DNA from: Microvirga terrestris
GTDB taxonomy: Bacteria > Pseudomonadota > Alphaproteobacteria > Rhizobiales > Beijerinckiaceae
NCBI RefSeq assembly: GCF_015694425.1
Contig: NZ_JADQDN010000001.1
Location: forward strand, 62,001 to 126,000
Length of the DNA stretch: 64,000 bases
Direction: 5' to 3'
Position numbers and translations under genes: made by a program. Every line of letters starts with the position of its first letter. Within the stretch, counting starts at the first letter, position 1. Below the pieces are notes generated by a model, which saw nothing but the letters and a program-made list of their open reading frames with translations, did no database searches and was not told the DNA's origin. Shown here one piece after another: positions 1 through 10,079 of the stretch.

Positions 1-1729
<1,729 letters not shown>

Positions 1730-1855
1730 TGGGCCACCCAGGCGTGTCCAGCCGCGCGGCCGTAGAGCTACGGCGCTTCAAGCGCAGCCGGGATGTGATC
1801 GGATTATAGGTTGAGGGAGGCTCTTACACGGACCTTGGGCAAATTCAAAGGCCTT

Positions 1856-1902
1856 AGAGCATCGGACCCAAAAGTGGTCCCGCTTTTGGGATCCAATCCG
1901 AT
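1856..1902. repeat. Palindromic intergenic repeat, copy 1
   Basis: The 20 bases at 1858-1877 (AGCATCGGACCCAAAAGTGG) recur exactly, in reverse complement, at 47661-47680. They are followed by an inverted partial copy of the arm (CTTTTGGG ... CCGATG). The element lies between the divergent starts of carB and the SDR gene. It looks like a small dispersed palindromic element of the kind common between genes in Hyphomicrobiales. A regulatory role cannot be shown from sequence. Confidence 0.75.
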
Positions 1903-2020
1903 GTCCAACTTTTGGCTGGCTCATCGCTGGATCCTCACGATGCGCCAGCCATGATTTAGACAGCCAATGCCCATGCGGTACGATCCGCCGCGACCGAGTC
2001 GGCAACGGAGTTGGGAAAAC

Positions 2021-2812
2021 ATGGCCACGACAGAAGAACCGCGCTGGACCGTCGTGACGGGAGCCTCCAGCGGGATCGGCGCGGAGCTGGCCCGCGCGTT
2101 CGCGGCCCGGGGCTATCCGCTGGTCCTGACCGCCCGGCGGCACGAGCGGCTGGAGGCGCTGGCCGACGAGATCCGCCAAGCCCATGGGGTTCCGGTCGAG
2201 GTCATGGCCCTCGACCTCGGAGACAGGGAGGCACCCCAGGACCTGCAGGATATGCTCCGGGAGCGGGGCATTGTGGTACATACCTTGGTCAACAATGCGG
2301 GGTTCGGCTTACGGGGTTACTTTGCCTCGCTTCCCCACGAGCAGCAGCTCGCCATTATCGACCTCAACGTCACGGCTCTGACCTCCCTGTCCCGCTTGAT
2401 GCTGCCGGGCATGATCGAGCGCCGGCGGGGCGGGATCCTGAACGTGGCCTCCATCGCGGCTTTCCAAGCCGGACCTTACATGGCGGTCTATTACGCCACG
2501 AAGGCCTTCGTGCTGTCGCTGTCCGAGGCCCTCCACGACGAGGCCAAACCCCACGGCGTGACCGTGACGGCCCTCTGCCCAGGTCCAACGGAAAGCGAGT
2601 TCTCGGCCACGGCAGGCCTGAAGGATTCCCGGCTCTTCAATGCCGGCGTCATGCCCTCGGAGGAGGTCGCCCGCGTCGGACTTGAGGGCTACGAGGCGGG
2701 ACAGGCCATTGTAATTCCGGGCGCGAAGAACCGGGCGGGCGCCATTGGGGCCAAGTTCATGCCGCGCTTCGTCTCCCGCCGGGTCGCCGGGCTTCTGCAG
2801 GGAATGAAGTGA
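2021..2812 (+). CDS. Short-chain dehydrogenase/reductase (SDR)
   Basis: This is an NAD(P)-dependent oxidoreductase of the classical SDR family, 263 aa; the substrate cannot be read from sequence. The cofactor loop TGASSGIG sits at residues 13-20, followed by the LVNNAG motif and the catalytic YxxxK as YYATK, with the catalytic serine in the NVASIA segment. I chose the ATG at 2021 (MATTEEPRW) over an upstream in-frame ATG at 1967. It has a GGAG at 2007-2010, and the extra N-terminal residues are Arg/Pro-rich and not SDR-like. The carB promoter region lies upstream, divergently. A GtrA-like gene starts 31 bases downstream and may be co-transcribed. A second, different SDR of this type is at 42098. 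Confidence 0.9.
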   Translation: MATTEEPRWTVVTGASSGIGAELARAFAARGYPLVLTARRHERLEALADEIRQAHGVPVEVMALDLGDREAPQDLQDMLRERGIVVHTLVNNAGFGLRGYFASLPHEQQLAIIDLNVTALTSLSRLMLPGMIERRRGGILNVASIAAFQAGPYMAVYYATKAFVLSLSEALHDEAKPHGVTVTALCPGPTESEFSATAGLKDSRLFNAGVMPSEEVARVGLEGYEAGQAIVIPGAKNRAGAIGAKFMPRFVSRRVAGLLQGMK

Positions 2813-2843
2813 CGGGCAGGGCATAAGCCGCTATCGAAGCATC

Positions 2844-3239
2844 GTGACCGCCTCCCGTCCCCTCCATCGCCTCGCCCGCCAGTTCACCGCCTTCTTCGGC
2901 GTGGGACTCGTCGCGGCTGTCATCCATTACGGGCTCCTGATCGGCCTCGTGGAGGGCAGTGGGCTTCACCCGGTTCCGGCGACGCTCGCGGGCTATGTGG
3001 CAGGCGGGCTCGTATCCTATGGGCTCAACCGCCGCCATACCTACGGCAGCGAGCGGCCGCACCGGGAGGCAACCTGGCGCTTCGCCGTCGTGGCTCTAAT
3101 CGGCTTTCTCGTGACCTGGTTCCTGATGCACGCTTTCACGATCTGGCTCGCGGGTCCTTACCTGCCGTCGCAGATCATCACCACAGGCGTGGTGATGGTG
3201 TGGAGCTTCATGGCGCACAAGAAATGGACGTTTGCCTAA
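2844..3239 (+). CDS. GtrA-like family membrane protein
   Basis: This 131-aa polytopic protein has about four hydrophobic segments and the GtrA/PF04138 signature: an N-terminal RQFTAFFGVGLVAA segment, a central YVAGGLVSYGLNRRHTY block, and a C-terminal SFMAHKKWTF. GtrA-like proteins are proposed to flip or help transfer undecaprenyl-linked sugars in cell-surface polysaccharide synthesis. The exact role here is unknown, because no glycosyltransferase is adjacent. The start is a GTG at 2844. It follows the SDR gene closely on the same strand. Confidence 0.85.
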   Translation: MTASRPLHRLARQFTAFFGVGLVAAVIHYGLLIGLVEGSGLHPVPATLAGYVAGGLVSYGLNRRHTYGSERPHREATWRFAVVALIGFLVTWFLMHAFTIWLAGPYLPSQIITTGVVMVWSFMAHKKWTFA

Positions 3240-3379
3240 GGCTTGAGCTGCGCCAGGAAGCACCGGTCAAGTTCCAGGACTGGGGCGCAGCCCTGGGCTG
3301 CATTTCTGCGGGTCGCCCGAATCTTTTTGCAGTGCAATATGAAGGCTTGCTCATCCATCACCGAAAGTCTGGGGGCTTC

Positions 3380-4627
3380 ATGTCCGACATGGCCATTGCC
3401 GAGGAAGCCTGTCTTGTTGCGAAGGACACGACTCCTGCCTTTCCGCGCTCCCGCCTGGCTGTCGCGCTGATCGAGCTGGCGCTCGCCGTCGGGAGCTTCG
3501 GTATAGGCACCGGCGAATTTGCCATCATGGGCCTGTTGCCGAACGTCGCCCAGGAATTCAACGTCACGACGCCTGAAGCCGGATACGCGATCAGCGCCTA
3601 TGCCCTTGGAGTCGTTGTGGGTGCGCCCATCATCGCCGTCCTGGCGGCCAAGCTCGCCCGTCAGACGCTCTTGCTTCTCCTCATGGCCGTTTTCGCCGTC
3701 GGCAATGTGGTGAGCGCCATCGCGCCGAGCTTCGAATCCTTCGTGCTGCTGCGCTTCCTCACCGGCCTGCCGCACGGGGCGTATTTCGGCGTGGCTGCCT
3801 TGGTCGCAGCCTCGCTGGTGCCGCCCAACAAGCGCACCCAGGCTGTCGCCCGTGTCATGCTGGGCCTCACCGTGGCGACCTTGCTTGGCACGCCAGTCGC
3901 GACCTTCTTTGGGCAGGTCGTCAGCTGGCGGATCGCCTTTGCGGCCGTCGGCTTCATGGGCGCACTGACTGTGTTGCTGATCTGGCTGTTCCTGCCGAAG
4001 GACAAGGTCCAGGAGGGTGCAAGCCCCATGCGGGAGCTCGGCGCCTTCAAGCGCAAGCAGGTCTGGTTCACCCTGGGCATTGGAGCCGTGGGCTTCGGTG
4101 GCCTGTTTTCCGTCTTCTCCTATATCGCGTCGACAGCCACTCAGGTGGCCGGAATGCCCGAGAGCGCCGTTCCGATGATGATGGCCCTGTTCGGCGCCGG
4201 CATGATCGTGGGTAATCTTGTGGGCGGCTGGCTTGCCGACAAGAACCTGATGGCCACCATCGGCGGCACTCTGGCGGGCAGCGTCGTGGTGATGACCGTG
4301 TTCTGGCTGACCGCCGAGAACCCTACCATGATCGCGATCTGCGTCTTCCTAGTCGGCTGCAGCGTGGCCATCGGGCCTGCGCTCCAGACCCGGCTCATGG
4401 ATGTGGCGGCCGATGCGCAGACCCTTGCCGCAGCCCTTAACCACTCGGCCTTCAACATCGCCAATGCGCTTGGCGCCTGGCTCGGCGGCCTCGCGATTGC
4501 GGCCGGTTATGGCTTCGAGTCAACGGGCTGGGTGGGTGCCGTGCTGGCGGTTGCAGGTCTGGTCGTCTTCGGCCTGTCGCTGGCGAGCGATCAGCGCTCC
4601 GTCAGATCCTCGGCGTCCAGAGCCTGA
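3380..4627 (+). CDS. MFS transporter, arabinose-efflux-permease/YdhP-like
   Basis: This 415-aa major facilitator protein has about 12 transmembrane helices and probably acts as a drug or metabolite exporter of the inner membrane. The first helix carries the GIGTGEFAIMGLLPNVA motif typical of the AraJ/YdhP/chloramphenicol-resistance group of drug:H+ antiporters, and the LRFLTGLPHGAYFG segment of helix 4 is also typical. The frame stays open upstream to 3200, but I start at ATG 3380. It has a G-rich Shine-Dalgarno (GGGGG at about 3371-3375), and translation from upstream would add a non-homologous 60 residues. The 3' end overlaps that of the convergent methyltransferase by 37 bases. The substrate cannot be told. 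Confidence 0.88.
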   Translation: MSDMAIAEEACLVAKDTTPAFPRSRLAVALIELALAVGSFGIGTGEFAIMGLLPNVAQEFNVTTPEAGYAISAYALGVVVGAPIIAVLAAKLARQTLLLLLMAVFAVGNVVSAIAPSFESFVLLRFLTGLPHGAYFGVAALVAASLVPPNKRTQAVARVMLGLTVATLLGTPVATFFGQVVSWRIAFAAVGFMGALTVLLIWLFLPKDKVQEGASPMRELGAFKRKQVWFTLGIGAVGFGGLFSVFSYIASTATQVAGMPESAVPMMMALFGAGMIVGNLVGGWLADKNLMATIGGTLAGSVVVMTVFWLTAENPTMIAICVFLVGCSVAIGPALQTRLMDVAADAQTLAAALNHSAFNIANALGAWLGGLAIAAGYGFESTGWVGAVLAVAGLVVFGLSLASDQRSVRSSASRA

Positions 4628-5313
4628 GCGGGCCGTGCCACAAAGGTCATGCGGGCTTGGTTGTGCCCGAGATTACGCGCAGCCCGTTCCGGCCTGAACC
4701 CGGCATCCTCCAGAAGATCGACGATCTCATCCTCGCCGTACTGAGCAAGCCCGAACTCCTCGCGGATCTTGCGGTACTCGGAAAAGGCCGTGCGCGCGAG
4801 GCCGGTTACGGCTGAGCGCAGGAAGCCGCCCTGCCAGGCGAAGGACAGCAATGCCCTTGCATCAGTGAGCGGGCTGATGTCTGGCGGGATGATGTCGCCG
4901 AGGATCAGCCTTCCGTTCTCTTTCAGCTTGTCGTGGGTGAGCTTCAGAAGGGCGCGGAACTCATCCAGGGACAGGTACTGGACGAGGGAGTTCACCACGA
5001 TGAGATCAAAGGAGGCGTCCGGAAGATCGGCGACGTCATCCGTCGACAGCACCGTGATCCGCTCATTGCCCTTGAAGCGCTCGTTCAGGCGCTCGCGCAC
5101 CAGCGGCGCCGCATCGCTTAAGATCAGGCGGGCGCATTTCGCCGCGATCTTGTCCGCAAACAGAGCCTCGCCGCAGCCGTAATCGAGCACCGCCGCGTCC
5201 GGGGAGGGAATGAGGCCGATGATGTCGTTCGCGATCAACCGGTAATGGAGGAGCTTGTGCCGCTCGCCCGTGTAGATCGGCGTATCCTGGTTCCAGTAGT
5301 CGCGCCAGTTCAT
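4591..5313 (-). CDS. Class I SAM-dependent methyltransferase
   Basis: This 240-aa cytoplasmic methyltransferase has the Rossmann-fold motif I at residues 42-50 (AVLDYGCGE), an acidic post-I residue in LILSDAAP, and a motif IV-like DLIVVNSLVQY segment. The closest general class is the UbiE/type-11 methyltransferases; the acceptor is unknown. The N-terminus (MNWRDYWNQ) is a common beginning for small-molecule or sugar methyltransferases of this group. It converges on the MFS gene, with the last 37 bases of both coding regions overlapping. Confidence 0.85.
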   Translation of the reverse strand: MNWRDYWNQDTPIYTGERHKLLHYRLIANDIIGLIPSPDAAVLDYGCGEALFADKIAAKCARLILSDAAPLVRERLNERFKGNERITVLSTDDVADLPDASFDLIVVNSLVQYLSLDEFRALLKLTHDKLKENGRLILGDIIPPDISPLTDARALLSFAWQGGFLRSAVTGLARTAFSEYRKIREEFGLAQYGEDEIVDLLEDAGFRPERAARNLGHNQARMTFVARPAQALDAEDLTER

Positions 5314-5510
5314 CGATGAAGCTTTCCCTGCTCGGTTCAGGATTTCGCGGACAGCGAGGCCGATTCATGAAGCCTGACGGGCAGTTTCGCAACCTGCTCG
5401 GTTGGGGTGCGGAGTTCATTCAGGAACACGTCTTGCGCATAGGTCAGGTCAAGCGGGCAAGTACGCCGGGGTTTGCTGATAATGATCTATTAATGAAAGA
5501 CGCTGGAAAA

Positions 5511-5588
5511 TTTAGGTTGCGCACAATCTAAATAGTGGTTACGGTTGCTTTTATATTGCACGCAATCAAATTGTGAGCATGCAATTTG
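5511..5588 (+). promoter_or_regulatory. Three operator-like palindromes upstream of ohr
   Basis: The 315-base gap 5314-5628 holds no convincing gene, but its last part is AT-rich and carries three dyads. A 22-base near-palindrome lies at 5511-5532 (18 of 22 positions symmetric). A perfect ATTGC-AC-GCAAT lies at 5555-5566. A perfect CAAATTG...CAATTTG with an 8-base spacer lies at 5567-5588. All share an ATTG/CAAT core. They sit 40-118 bases before the ohr start, where a peroxide-sensing MarR-family repressor (OhrR) would be expected to act. No ohrR gene is visible next door, so the regulator assignment is inference. Confidence 0.55.
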
Positions 5589-5628
5589 ACAGCTTGATAT
5601 CAGGCATGACAATCTAAGGAGCTATCTG

Positions 5629-6048
5629 ATGACCCCTCTGTACACAGCCCATGCTTCAGCCCAGGGCGGCCGCGAAGGCGTTGCTGCTTCCAACGATGGG
5701 AAGCTGGAGGTTCGCCTCTCCACGCCGAAGGAGCTTGGCGGCGCGGGCGGCGAGGGGACCAACCCGGAGCAGCTCTTTGCAGCTGGCTATTCGGCCTGCT
5801 TCCTTGGCGCGCTGAAGTTCGTGGCGGCTCAGAGCAAGGTTGCTCTCCCGGCCAATACCCATGTCGAAGCCAAGGTCGGTATCGGCAAGCGTGATGACGG
5901 CGCAGGTTTCGGATTGGTGGTCGAACTGAAGGCCAGTCTGCCAGGGCTGCCTCATGAGCAGGCCACGGACCTGCTGCACAAGGCCGACGTGGTGTGCCCG
6001 TACTCGCACGCCATTCGTGGCAACGTTCAGGTCACGCTGTCGGTCTAA
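5629..6048 (+). CDS. ohr: Organic hydroperoxide resistance protein (Ohr/OsmC family)
   Basis: This 139-aa thiol peroxidase reduces organic and fatty-acid hydroperoxides to alcohols in the cytoplasm, using lipoyl or dithiol reductants. Both catalytic cysteines are present: Cys57 in GYSACF (peroxidatic) and Cys123 in VVCPYS (resolving). The supporting Arg15 and Glu47 (NPEQLF) are also present. Length matches the family. A cluster of palindromes lies just upstream, and a strong Rho-independent terminator follows at 6076-6108, so it is a single-gene transcript. Confidence 0.96.
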   Translation: MTPLYTAHASAQGGREGVAASNDGKLEVRLSTPKELGGAGGEGTNPEQLFAAGYSACFLGALKFVAAQSKVALPANTHVEAKVGIGKRDDGAGFGLVVELKASLPGLPHEQATDLLHKADVVCPYSHAIRGNVQVTLSV

Positions 6049-6075
6049 GCTTCAACAATAAAGCCGTAGGGGCGA

Positions 6076-6108
6076 AGGCCCCCTGCTCACCGGGCAGGGG
6101 GCTCTTTT
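6076..6108 (+). terminator. Rho-independent terminator of ohr
   Basis: A perfect stem, GCCCCCTGC (6078-6086) with GCAGGGGGC (6094-6102), closes a 7-base loop and is followed by TCTTTT. It also lies immediately downstream of the convergent cupin gene, for which it has a weaker T-tract. Confidence 0.88.
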
Positions 6109-6112
6109 ATGG

Positions 6113-6661
6113 TCAGATCCACAGCTTCATAAGCGGCCCGTCGGCGCCGTCCACAGGATCGGCATCCGGCAAAGGCACCTGGGCGATGCGCTGCTGCGAG
6201 GACGCCAATGCCTTGGGGTCGTCGCAGACGGTATCGTAATCGGATCCGTTCGGGTAGGCGCCGACCACAGCGAAGTCGTCGCTTGCATTGATTAATGCAT
6301 GGGCGACGCCGGCCGGAACGACGATGACATCCCCCATGGTGACGGAGACGAGTTCGCCGTCCTCACCACCGAAGCGGACCCGACCCGAGCCCGACACGAT
6401 GCCGAGCACCTCATGAGTGTTGGAGTGGTAGTGCTGGTAATCGTGGATGCTGTCGAGCCACGCATTCGTCCAGCCGTTCTTGGCGAAGGTCGCCTTGAAG
6501 GTTCTGACCGCATCGTGCTCAGAAGGGGAGATCGCCCCACGGCGGACGATCAGCGGCAGCGACGAGTTCGGCACGATGCCGTTGTTGCGGAAGATGTAGG
6601 TCTCAGTCCCGAGCGGTGCGTTGTAGCCGTGGGGATCGCCGTATCCTTTCGCCTGAGCCAT
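6113..6661 (-). CDS. Cupin-domain protein, YjlB-like
   Basis: This 182-aa single-domain cupin is likely a small metal-binding enzyme or sensor; its substrate is unknown. Cupin motif 1 is complete: His77-x-His79 and Glu84 within HYHSNTHEVLGI. Motif 2 is also complete, with Gly110 followed by the PAGVAHALIN segment bearing His121 and Asn125. The overall pattern resembles Bacillus YjlB-type cupins. The ATG at 6661 has a GGGAGA Shine-Dalgarno. It converges on ohr across the shared terminator. Confidence 0.85.
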   Translation of the reverse strand: MAQAKGYGDPHGYNAPLGTETYIFRNNGIVPNSSLPLIVRRGAISPSEHDAVRTFKATFAKNGWTNAWLDSIHDYQHYHSNTHEVLGIVSGSGRVRFGGEDGELVSVTMGDVIVVPAGVAHALINASDDFAVVGAYPNGSDYDTVCDDPKALASSQQRIAQVPLPDADPVDGADGPLMKLWI

Positions 6662-6737
6662 GTGTCTCTCCCTTCATATCGGGGAGAGAACGCATGGTGC
6701 AGGAGAAAGATCGACCTGGACCGTTGAAGGGTTTGGC

Positions 6738-7112
6738 TTACATGCCGATGAGCATCGCCGCGACGGCGCGGTCGATGGACAGGTAGAACATGCCGAAGGC
6801 CACCATTGCGGCGAAGGCGAACTCGATGATCTGGTTCTTGAAGATGCGGAACTGTGCGAAGAGGTTCTGGCCAAAGATGGAAATCAGCCAGGCCGCGGTG
6901 AGCACCACCGGGAAAATGAAGAGATAGGACCAGGTGCTCTCGACCGGACCCACATTGGCCGGGTCGATCAGCGGGCGGATGTTGCGCACCCACGGAGCAT
7001 AGAAGGCGGCGTAGAGCGATGTCAGCCAGGCGAGCGACACGGCAATGCCGAGGTGGAACGTGAACAGATTGTGCAGCCGGCTGAATTCGCCGGAATCGTC
7101 ATCGAAAGTCAT
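6738..7112 (-). CDS. Small membrane protein of unknown function
   Basis: I do not recognise this 124-aa protein. It has three clear hydrophobic stretches, at about residues 15-37, 60-80 and 92-110, and a short acidic N-terminus (MTFDDDSGEF). The start at 7112 has a GGGGGT sequence about 9 bases upstream. It lies on the same strand as carA, about 125 bases downstream of the carA stop, and 76 bases upstream of the cupin gene. Co-transcription with either is possible but not shown. Confidence 0.7.
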   Translation of the reverse strand: MTFDDDSGEFSRLHNLFTFHLGIAVSLAWLTSLYAAFYAPWVRNIRPLIDPANVGPVESTWSYLFIFPVVLTAAWLISIFGQNLFAQFRIFKNQIIEFAFAAMVAFGMFYLSIDRAVAAMLIGM

Positions 7113-7236
7113 GGATGAAATACCCCCAAATCAAGGCCCGAGATCATTTTCGTTTTATGGTTAATGATCGGTTACCGTGATTTGGGTGGCTGGCGCAACC
7201 GACCCGTTTGTCGCGGCGCCAGCCTTTAGAGGGTCG

Positions 7237-8442
7237 TCAGGCCCTGGTCTTCTTCTCGTCCATCAGCTGCACGAAGCGGTCGAACAGGTAATGGCTGTCC
7301 TGCGGGCCCGGCGAAGCTTCCGGGTGGTACTGCACCGAGAAGGCGGGACGGTCGGTCAGAGAGATCCCGCAATTGGAGCCGTCGAACAGGGAGACGTGGG
7401 TCTCCACGGCGTTTGTCGGCAGGGTTTCCGGATCCACCGCGAAGCCGTGGTTCATGGAGGTGATCTCGACCTTGCCGGTGGTCCTGTCCTTCACCGGGTG
7501 GTTCGCCCCGTGATGGCCTTGGTGCATCTTCTTGGTCTTGGCGCCCACGGCCAGGCTCAGCATCTGGTGGCCGAGGCAGATGCCGAAGGTCGGGATCTTC
7601 TCGTCCAACACCTTGCGGATGACTGGCACGGCATATTCACCGGTCGCGGCCGGATCGCCCGGGCCGTTGGAGAGGAACACGCCGTCGGGCTTGAGGGCCA
7701 GCACGTCCTCGGCCGTGGCGGTGGCGGGCACCACCGTGACCTTGCAGCCGGCCTGGGCCAGCAGCCGCAGGATGTTGCGCTTCACGCCGTAGTCGATGGC
7801 CACCACGTGGTGCTTATGAGCGCCGTCCTGATGGCCGTAGCCCTCGCCCCGGTTCCAGGTGGTCTCGTCCCAGTCGAAACGCTGGCCGCTGGTGACCAGC
7901 GGCACGAGGTCCTGGCCGTCCATGGACGGGAGGGCGGCAGCCGTGGCCTTCAGGGCCTCAATGTCGAAGCGGCCTTCCGGGTCATGGGCGATGACCGCAT
8001 TGGGCATGCCCCGGTCGCGGATCAGGGCCGTCAGCGCCCGGGTGTCGATTCCGGTGAGGCCCACGATCTGGCGCGCTTTCAGCCAGGCGTCGAGGTCGCG
8101 GGAGGCGCGCCAGTTGGACGGCTCGGTGATCGAGGCTGCCAGCACGACACCGCGCACGCCCGAGGACGAGGCAGCGTTGACGCTCTCGATGTCTTCCTCG
8201 TTGGTGCCTACATTGCCGATATGCGGGAAGGTGAAGGTGATGATCTGGCCGGCGTAAGAAGGGTCCGTCAGGATCTCCTGATAGCCGGTCATGGCGGTGT
8301 TGAAGCAGACCTCGCCGGTTGCGTCGCCGATGGCGCCGATGCCGAAGCCCTCGAGAACCGTGCCGTCCTGGAGCACGAGAACGGCCGTCGCGCGCGGCTC
8401 TGCCCAGCCACCGCCCGTGTCTTTGTCTTGCAGCATCGTCAT
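7237..8442 (-). CDS. carA: Carbamoyl-phosphate synthase small (glutaminase) subunit
   Basis: This 401-aa subunit hydrolyses glutamine and channels ammonia to CarB. The N-terminal CPSase_sm domain (TAVLVLQDGTVLEGFGIG) is followed by a class I glutamine amidotransferase domain. The nucleophile cysteine lies in TFGICLGHQML, and the His/Glu pair in QYHPEASPGP. Length is normal for the family. The gene is divergent from yqeY across a 136-base promoter gap. Its partner carB lies downstream on the same strand, with other genes between. Confidence 0.97.
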   Translation of the reverse strand: MTMLQDKDTGGGWAEPRATAVLVLQDGTVLEGFGIGAIGDATGEVCFNTAMTGYQEILTDPSYAGQIITFTFPHIGNVGTNEEDIESVNAASSSGVRGVVLAASITEPSNWRASRDLDAWLKARQIVGLTGIDTRALTALIRDRGMPNAVIAHDPEGRFDIEALKATAAALPSMDGQDLVPLVTSGQRFDWDETTWNRGEGYGHQDGAHKHHVVAIDYGVKRNILRLLAQAGCKVTVVPATATAEDVLALKPDGVFLSNGPGDPAATGEYAVPVIRKVLDEKIPTFGICLGHQMLSLAVGAKTKKMHQGHHGANHPVKDRTTGKVEITSMNHGFAVDPETLPTNAVETHVSLFDGSNCGISLTDRPAFSVQYHPEASPGPQDSHYLFDRFVQLMDEKKTRA

Positions 8443-8578
8443 GATCTCTTTAAGTCCGGGGCCAATGGGCCGTGCTTGAGCAGGCCGCTAACGGGCCGCC
8501 CGTGAACTGTCCTGCGTGACTTAAGGGGCCGGTCGCCGTCAGTCAACGCTCAAGCAACCGAAAACCAAGGAGATATCC

Positions 8579-9037
8579 ATGCTGCGCGAACGTTTCACCG
8601 CCGACATGAAGGAGGCCATGAAGGCTGGGGAAAAGGGGCGCCTGGGTGCCATTCGCCTGATCCAGGCCGCCCTCAAGGACAAGGACATCGAGGCTAGAGG
8701 CAACGGCAAGGAGCCTCTCTCCGACGAGGAGATCCTGGCCATGCTGCAGAAAATGGTGAAGCAGCGTCAGGAATCGATCACCATGTACGAGCAGGGCGGA
8801 CGCACGGAGCTGGCCCAGCAGGAAAAGGACGAGGTGGCGGTCATCACCTCCTACCTGCCGCAGCAGATGGATGAGGCCGAGACGAAGGCCGCCATCGAAG
8901 CCGTTATTGCCGAGACCGGCGCCGCCTCCATGAAGGACATGGGCAAGGTCGTGGGTGCGCTCCGCGCCAAGTATGCCGGCCGCATGGACTTCGCCAAGGC
9001 GAGCGGCCTCGTGAAGGACATGCTTCCGAAGGGCTGA
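8579..9037 (+). CDS. GatB/YqeY domain protein
   Basis: This 152-aa protein is a stand-alone YqeY domain, related to the tRNA-binding tail of the aspartyl/glutamyl-tRNA amidotransferase subunit GatB. Stand-alone members are presumed to bind tRNA, but the cellular role is not settled. A strong Shine-Dalgarno (AAGGAGAT) precedes the ATG. The segment VITSYLPQQMDEAE and the C-terminal FAKASGLVKDMLPKG are typical of the family. The arrangement carA / yqeY / dnaG / rpoD is conserved in many Hyphomicrobiales; here ialB-like, kinase and protease genes intervene. Confidence 0.93.
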   Translation: MLRERFTADMKEAMKAGEKGRLGAIRLIQAALKDKDIEARGNGKEPLSDEEILAMLQKMVKQRQESITMYEQGGRTELAQQEKDEVAVITSYLPQQMDEAETKAAIEAVIAETGAASMKDMGKVVGALRAKYAGRMDFAKASGLVKDMLPKG

Positions 9038-9060
9038 GCCATCCCAAACACACCTTCGTT

Positions 9061-9142
9061 ATCACCGGCCTTGTGCCGGTGATCCCGACCCTGTGAGGTG
9101 CAGCGCTTTTCCAATCGAGATGGCCGGGACAAGCCCGGCCAT
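9061..9142. repeat. Paired palindromic repeat between convergent genes
   Basis: Two perfect hairpins sit between the convergent yqeY and ialB-like stops: ATCACCGGC/GCCGGTGAT at 9061-9083 and ATGGCCGGG/CCCGGCCAT at 9120-9142, each with a 5-base loop. There is no T-tract, so they are not classical terminators. The paired form resembles extragenic palindromic repeats abundant in related genomes; that link is from memory. Confidence 0.65.
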
Positions 9143-9168
9143 GACATTGGACAAGTAGGACGAAGCCC

Positions 9169-9915
9169 TTATGGCTTGACCGCCGGAGCCCCGGCACTGG
9201 CCTCAGGCGCCTGGCCGGGATTGCCCATCCGGCCGCGTTGCTGTTCCGCCTGCTTCTGAAGCTCCTCCTGGATCTTCTTCTGCTGCTCGGCCAGAACCTG
9301 CGGATCGACCGGCGGGCCATCGAAGGCCTTGCCGAATCCATCCGTCGGCACGGTGAAGGTCACTTCCTTGCCGCCTTGGTTCCGGGCGCTGACATTCAGG
9401 GTCGTGCCCTTCTTGAGGGCGGCGACGAGGTCATCCTTCACTGCTGCTTCAGCAAAGCAACCATGCGGGAGGCAGCTGGAGTAGCGGCCGGCCACGGGCT
9501 GGCTCTTCTCCGCGGCGATCCGGATGCCGGGCGGCACCAGCAGGCCGAGCGGCATCAGGATCCGCAGGAGCTTGGGCGCATTCTTGGCCTTCACGTCATA
9601 GAAGGCCACCGCAACAATCCGCTGTCCCTTGTCGGTCACGAAATCGCGTGTGGTGTAGCAAGTCTCGGCATTCGTGCGCTCATCCTTGCCGCAGACCTTC
9701 GTCCATTCCGGCTGAGCCGGCGCGGCCTTGAGGGCGACCACCACGGGAGCGGCAGCCGGAGGCTGGGCCTGCTGGTTCTTTGGAGCGGGCTGTTCTTTCG
9801 GCGCAGGCTGCTTCGGCTTTGGGGCCTGCCCTGAGGTCTGGGCCAGGGCCGGCAGGGGGCTGAGCGCCAGCATGGCGGCCATCGCGGCCCCGGAAAGTCG
9901 GGAAAGGGTGGGCAT
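9169..9915 (-). CDS. Invasion-associated locus B (IalB) family periplasmic protein
   Basis: This 248-aa exported protein has a signal peptide (hydrophobic core AAMAAMLALSPLPALAQ, cleavage near residue 24) and then a Pro/Gln/Lys-rich linker. The IalB domain follows: the WTKVCGKDE start, then paired cysteines in ETCYTT, SSCLPHGCF. It ends in a Gln-rich coiled tail (EQQKKIQEELQKQAEQQ). IalB-family proteins are widespread in Hyphomicrobiales and named for Bartonella invasion; their molecular function is unknown. I place the start at ATG 9915, which has GAGGAG 10 bases upstream and puts the signal peptide at the N-terminus. An upstream ATG in frame would bury it. Confidence 0.88.
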   Translation of the reverse strand: MPTLSRLSGAAMAAMLALSPLPALAQTSGQAPKPKQPAPKEQPAPKNQQAQPPAAAPVVVALKAAPAQPEWTKVCGKDERTNAETCYTTRDFVTDKGQRIVAVAFYDVKAKNAPKLLRILMPLGLLVPPGIRIAAEKSQPVAGRYSSCLPHGCFAEAAVKDDLVAALKKGTTLNVSARNQGGKEVTFTVPTDGFGKAFDGPPVDPQVLAEQQKKIQEELQKQAEQQRGRMGNPGQAPEASAGAPAVKP

Positions 9916-10079
9916 TTCGGGAGTTCTCCTCTCGTTGAACTGAACGGTCATCGGCCGGCTCTCCCGGGAGCTGAGTGGCACTCAGCTGGAACCCGCCTTG
10001 GGGATCGGCCGTCTATCGGGCAGGTTGATGTCAGAATTTGGATGACGGGTCGTTAAGGCCAAACTGCAGGAGTGCGCGA

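Noticed and set aside
5316-5531. 71-codon plus-strand frame in the ohr upstream region, considered as a possible ohrR remnant
   Set aside because: It has no MarR-family resemblance and no Shine-Dalgarno, and it overlaps the palindromic operator region.
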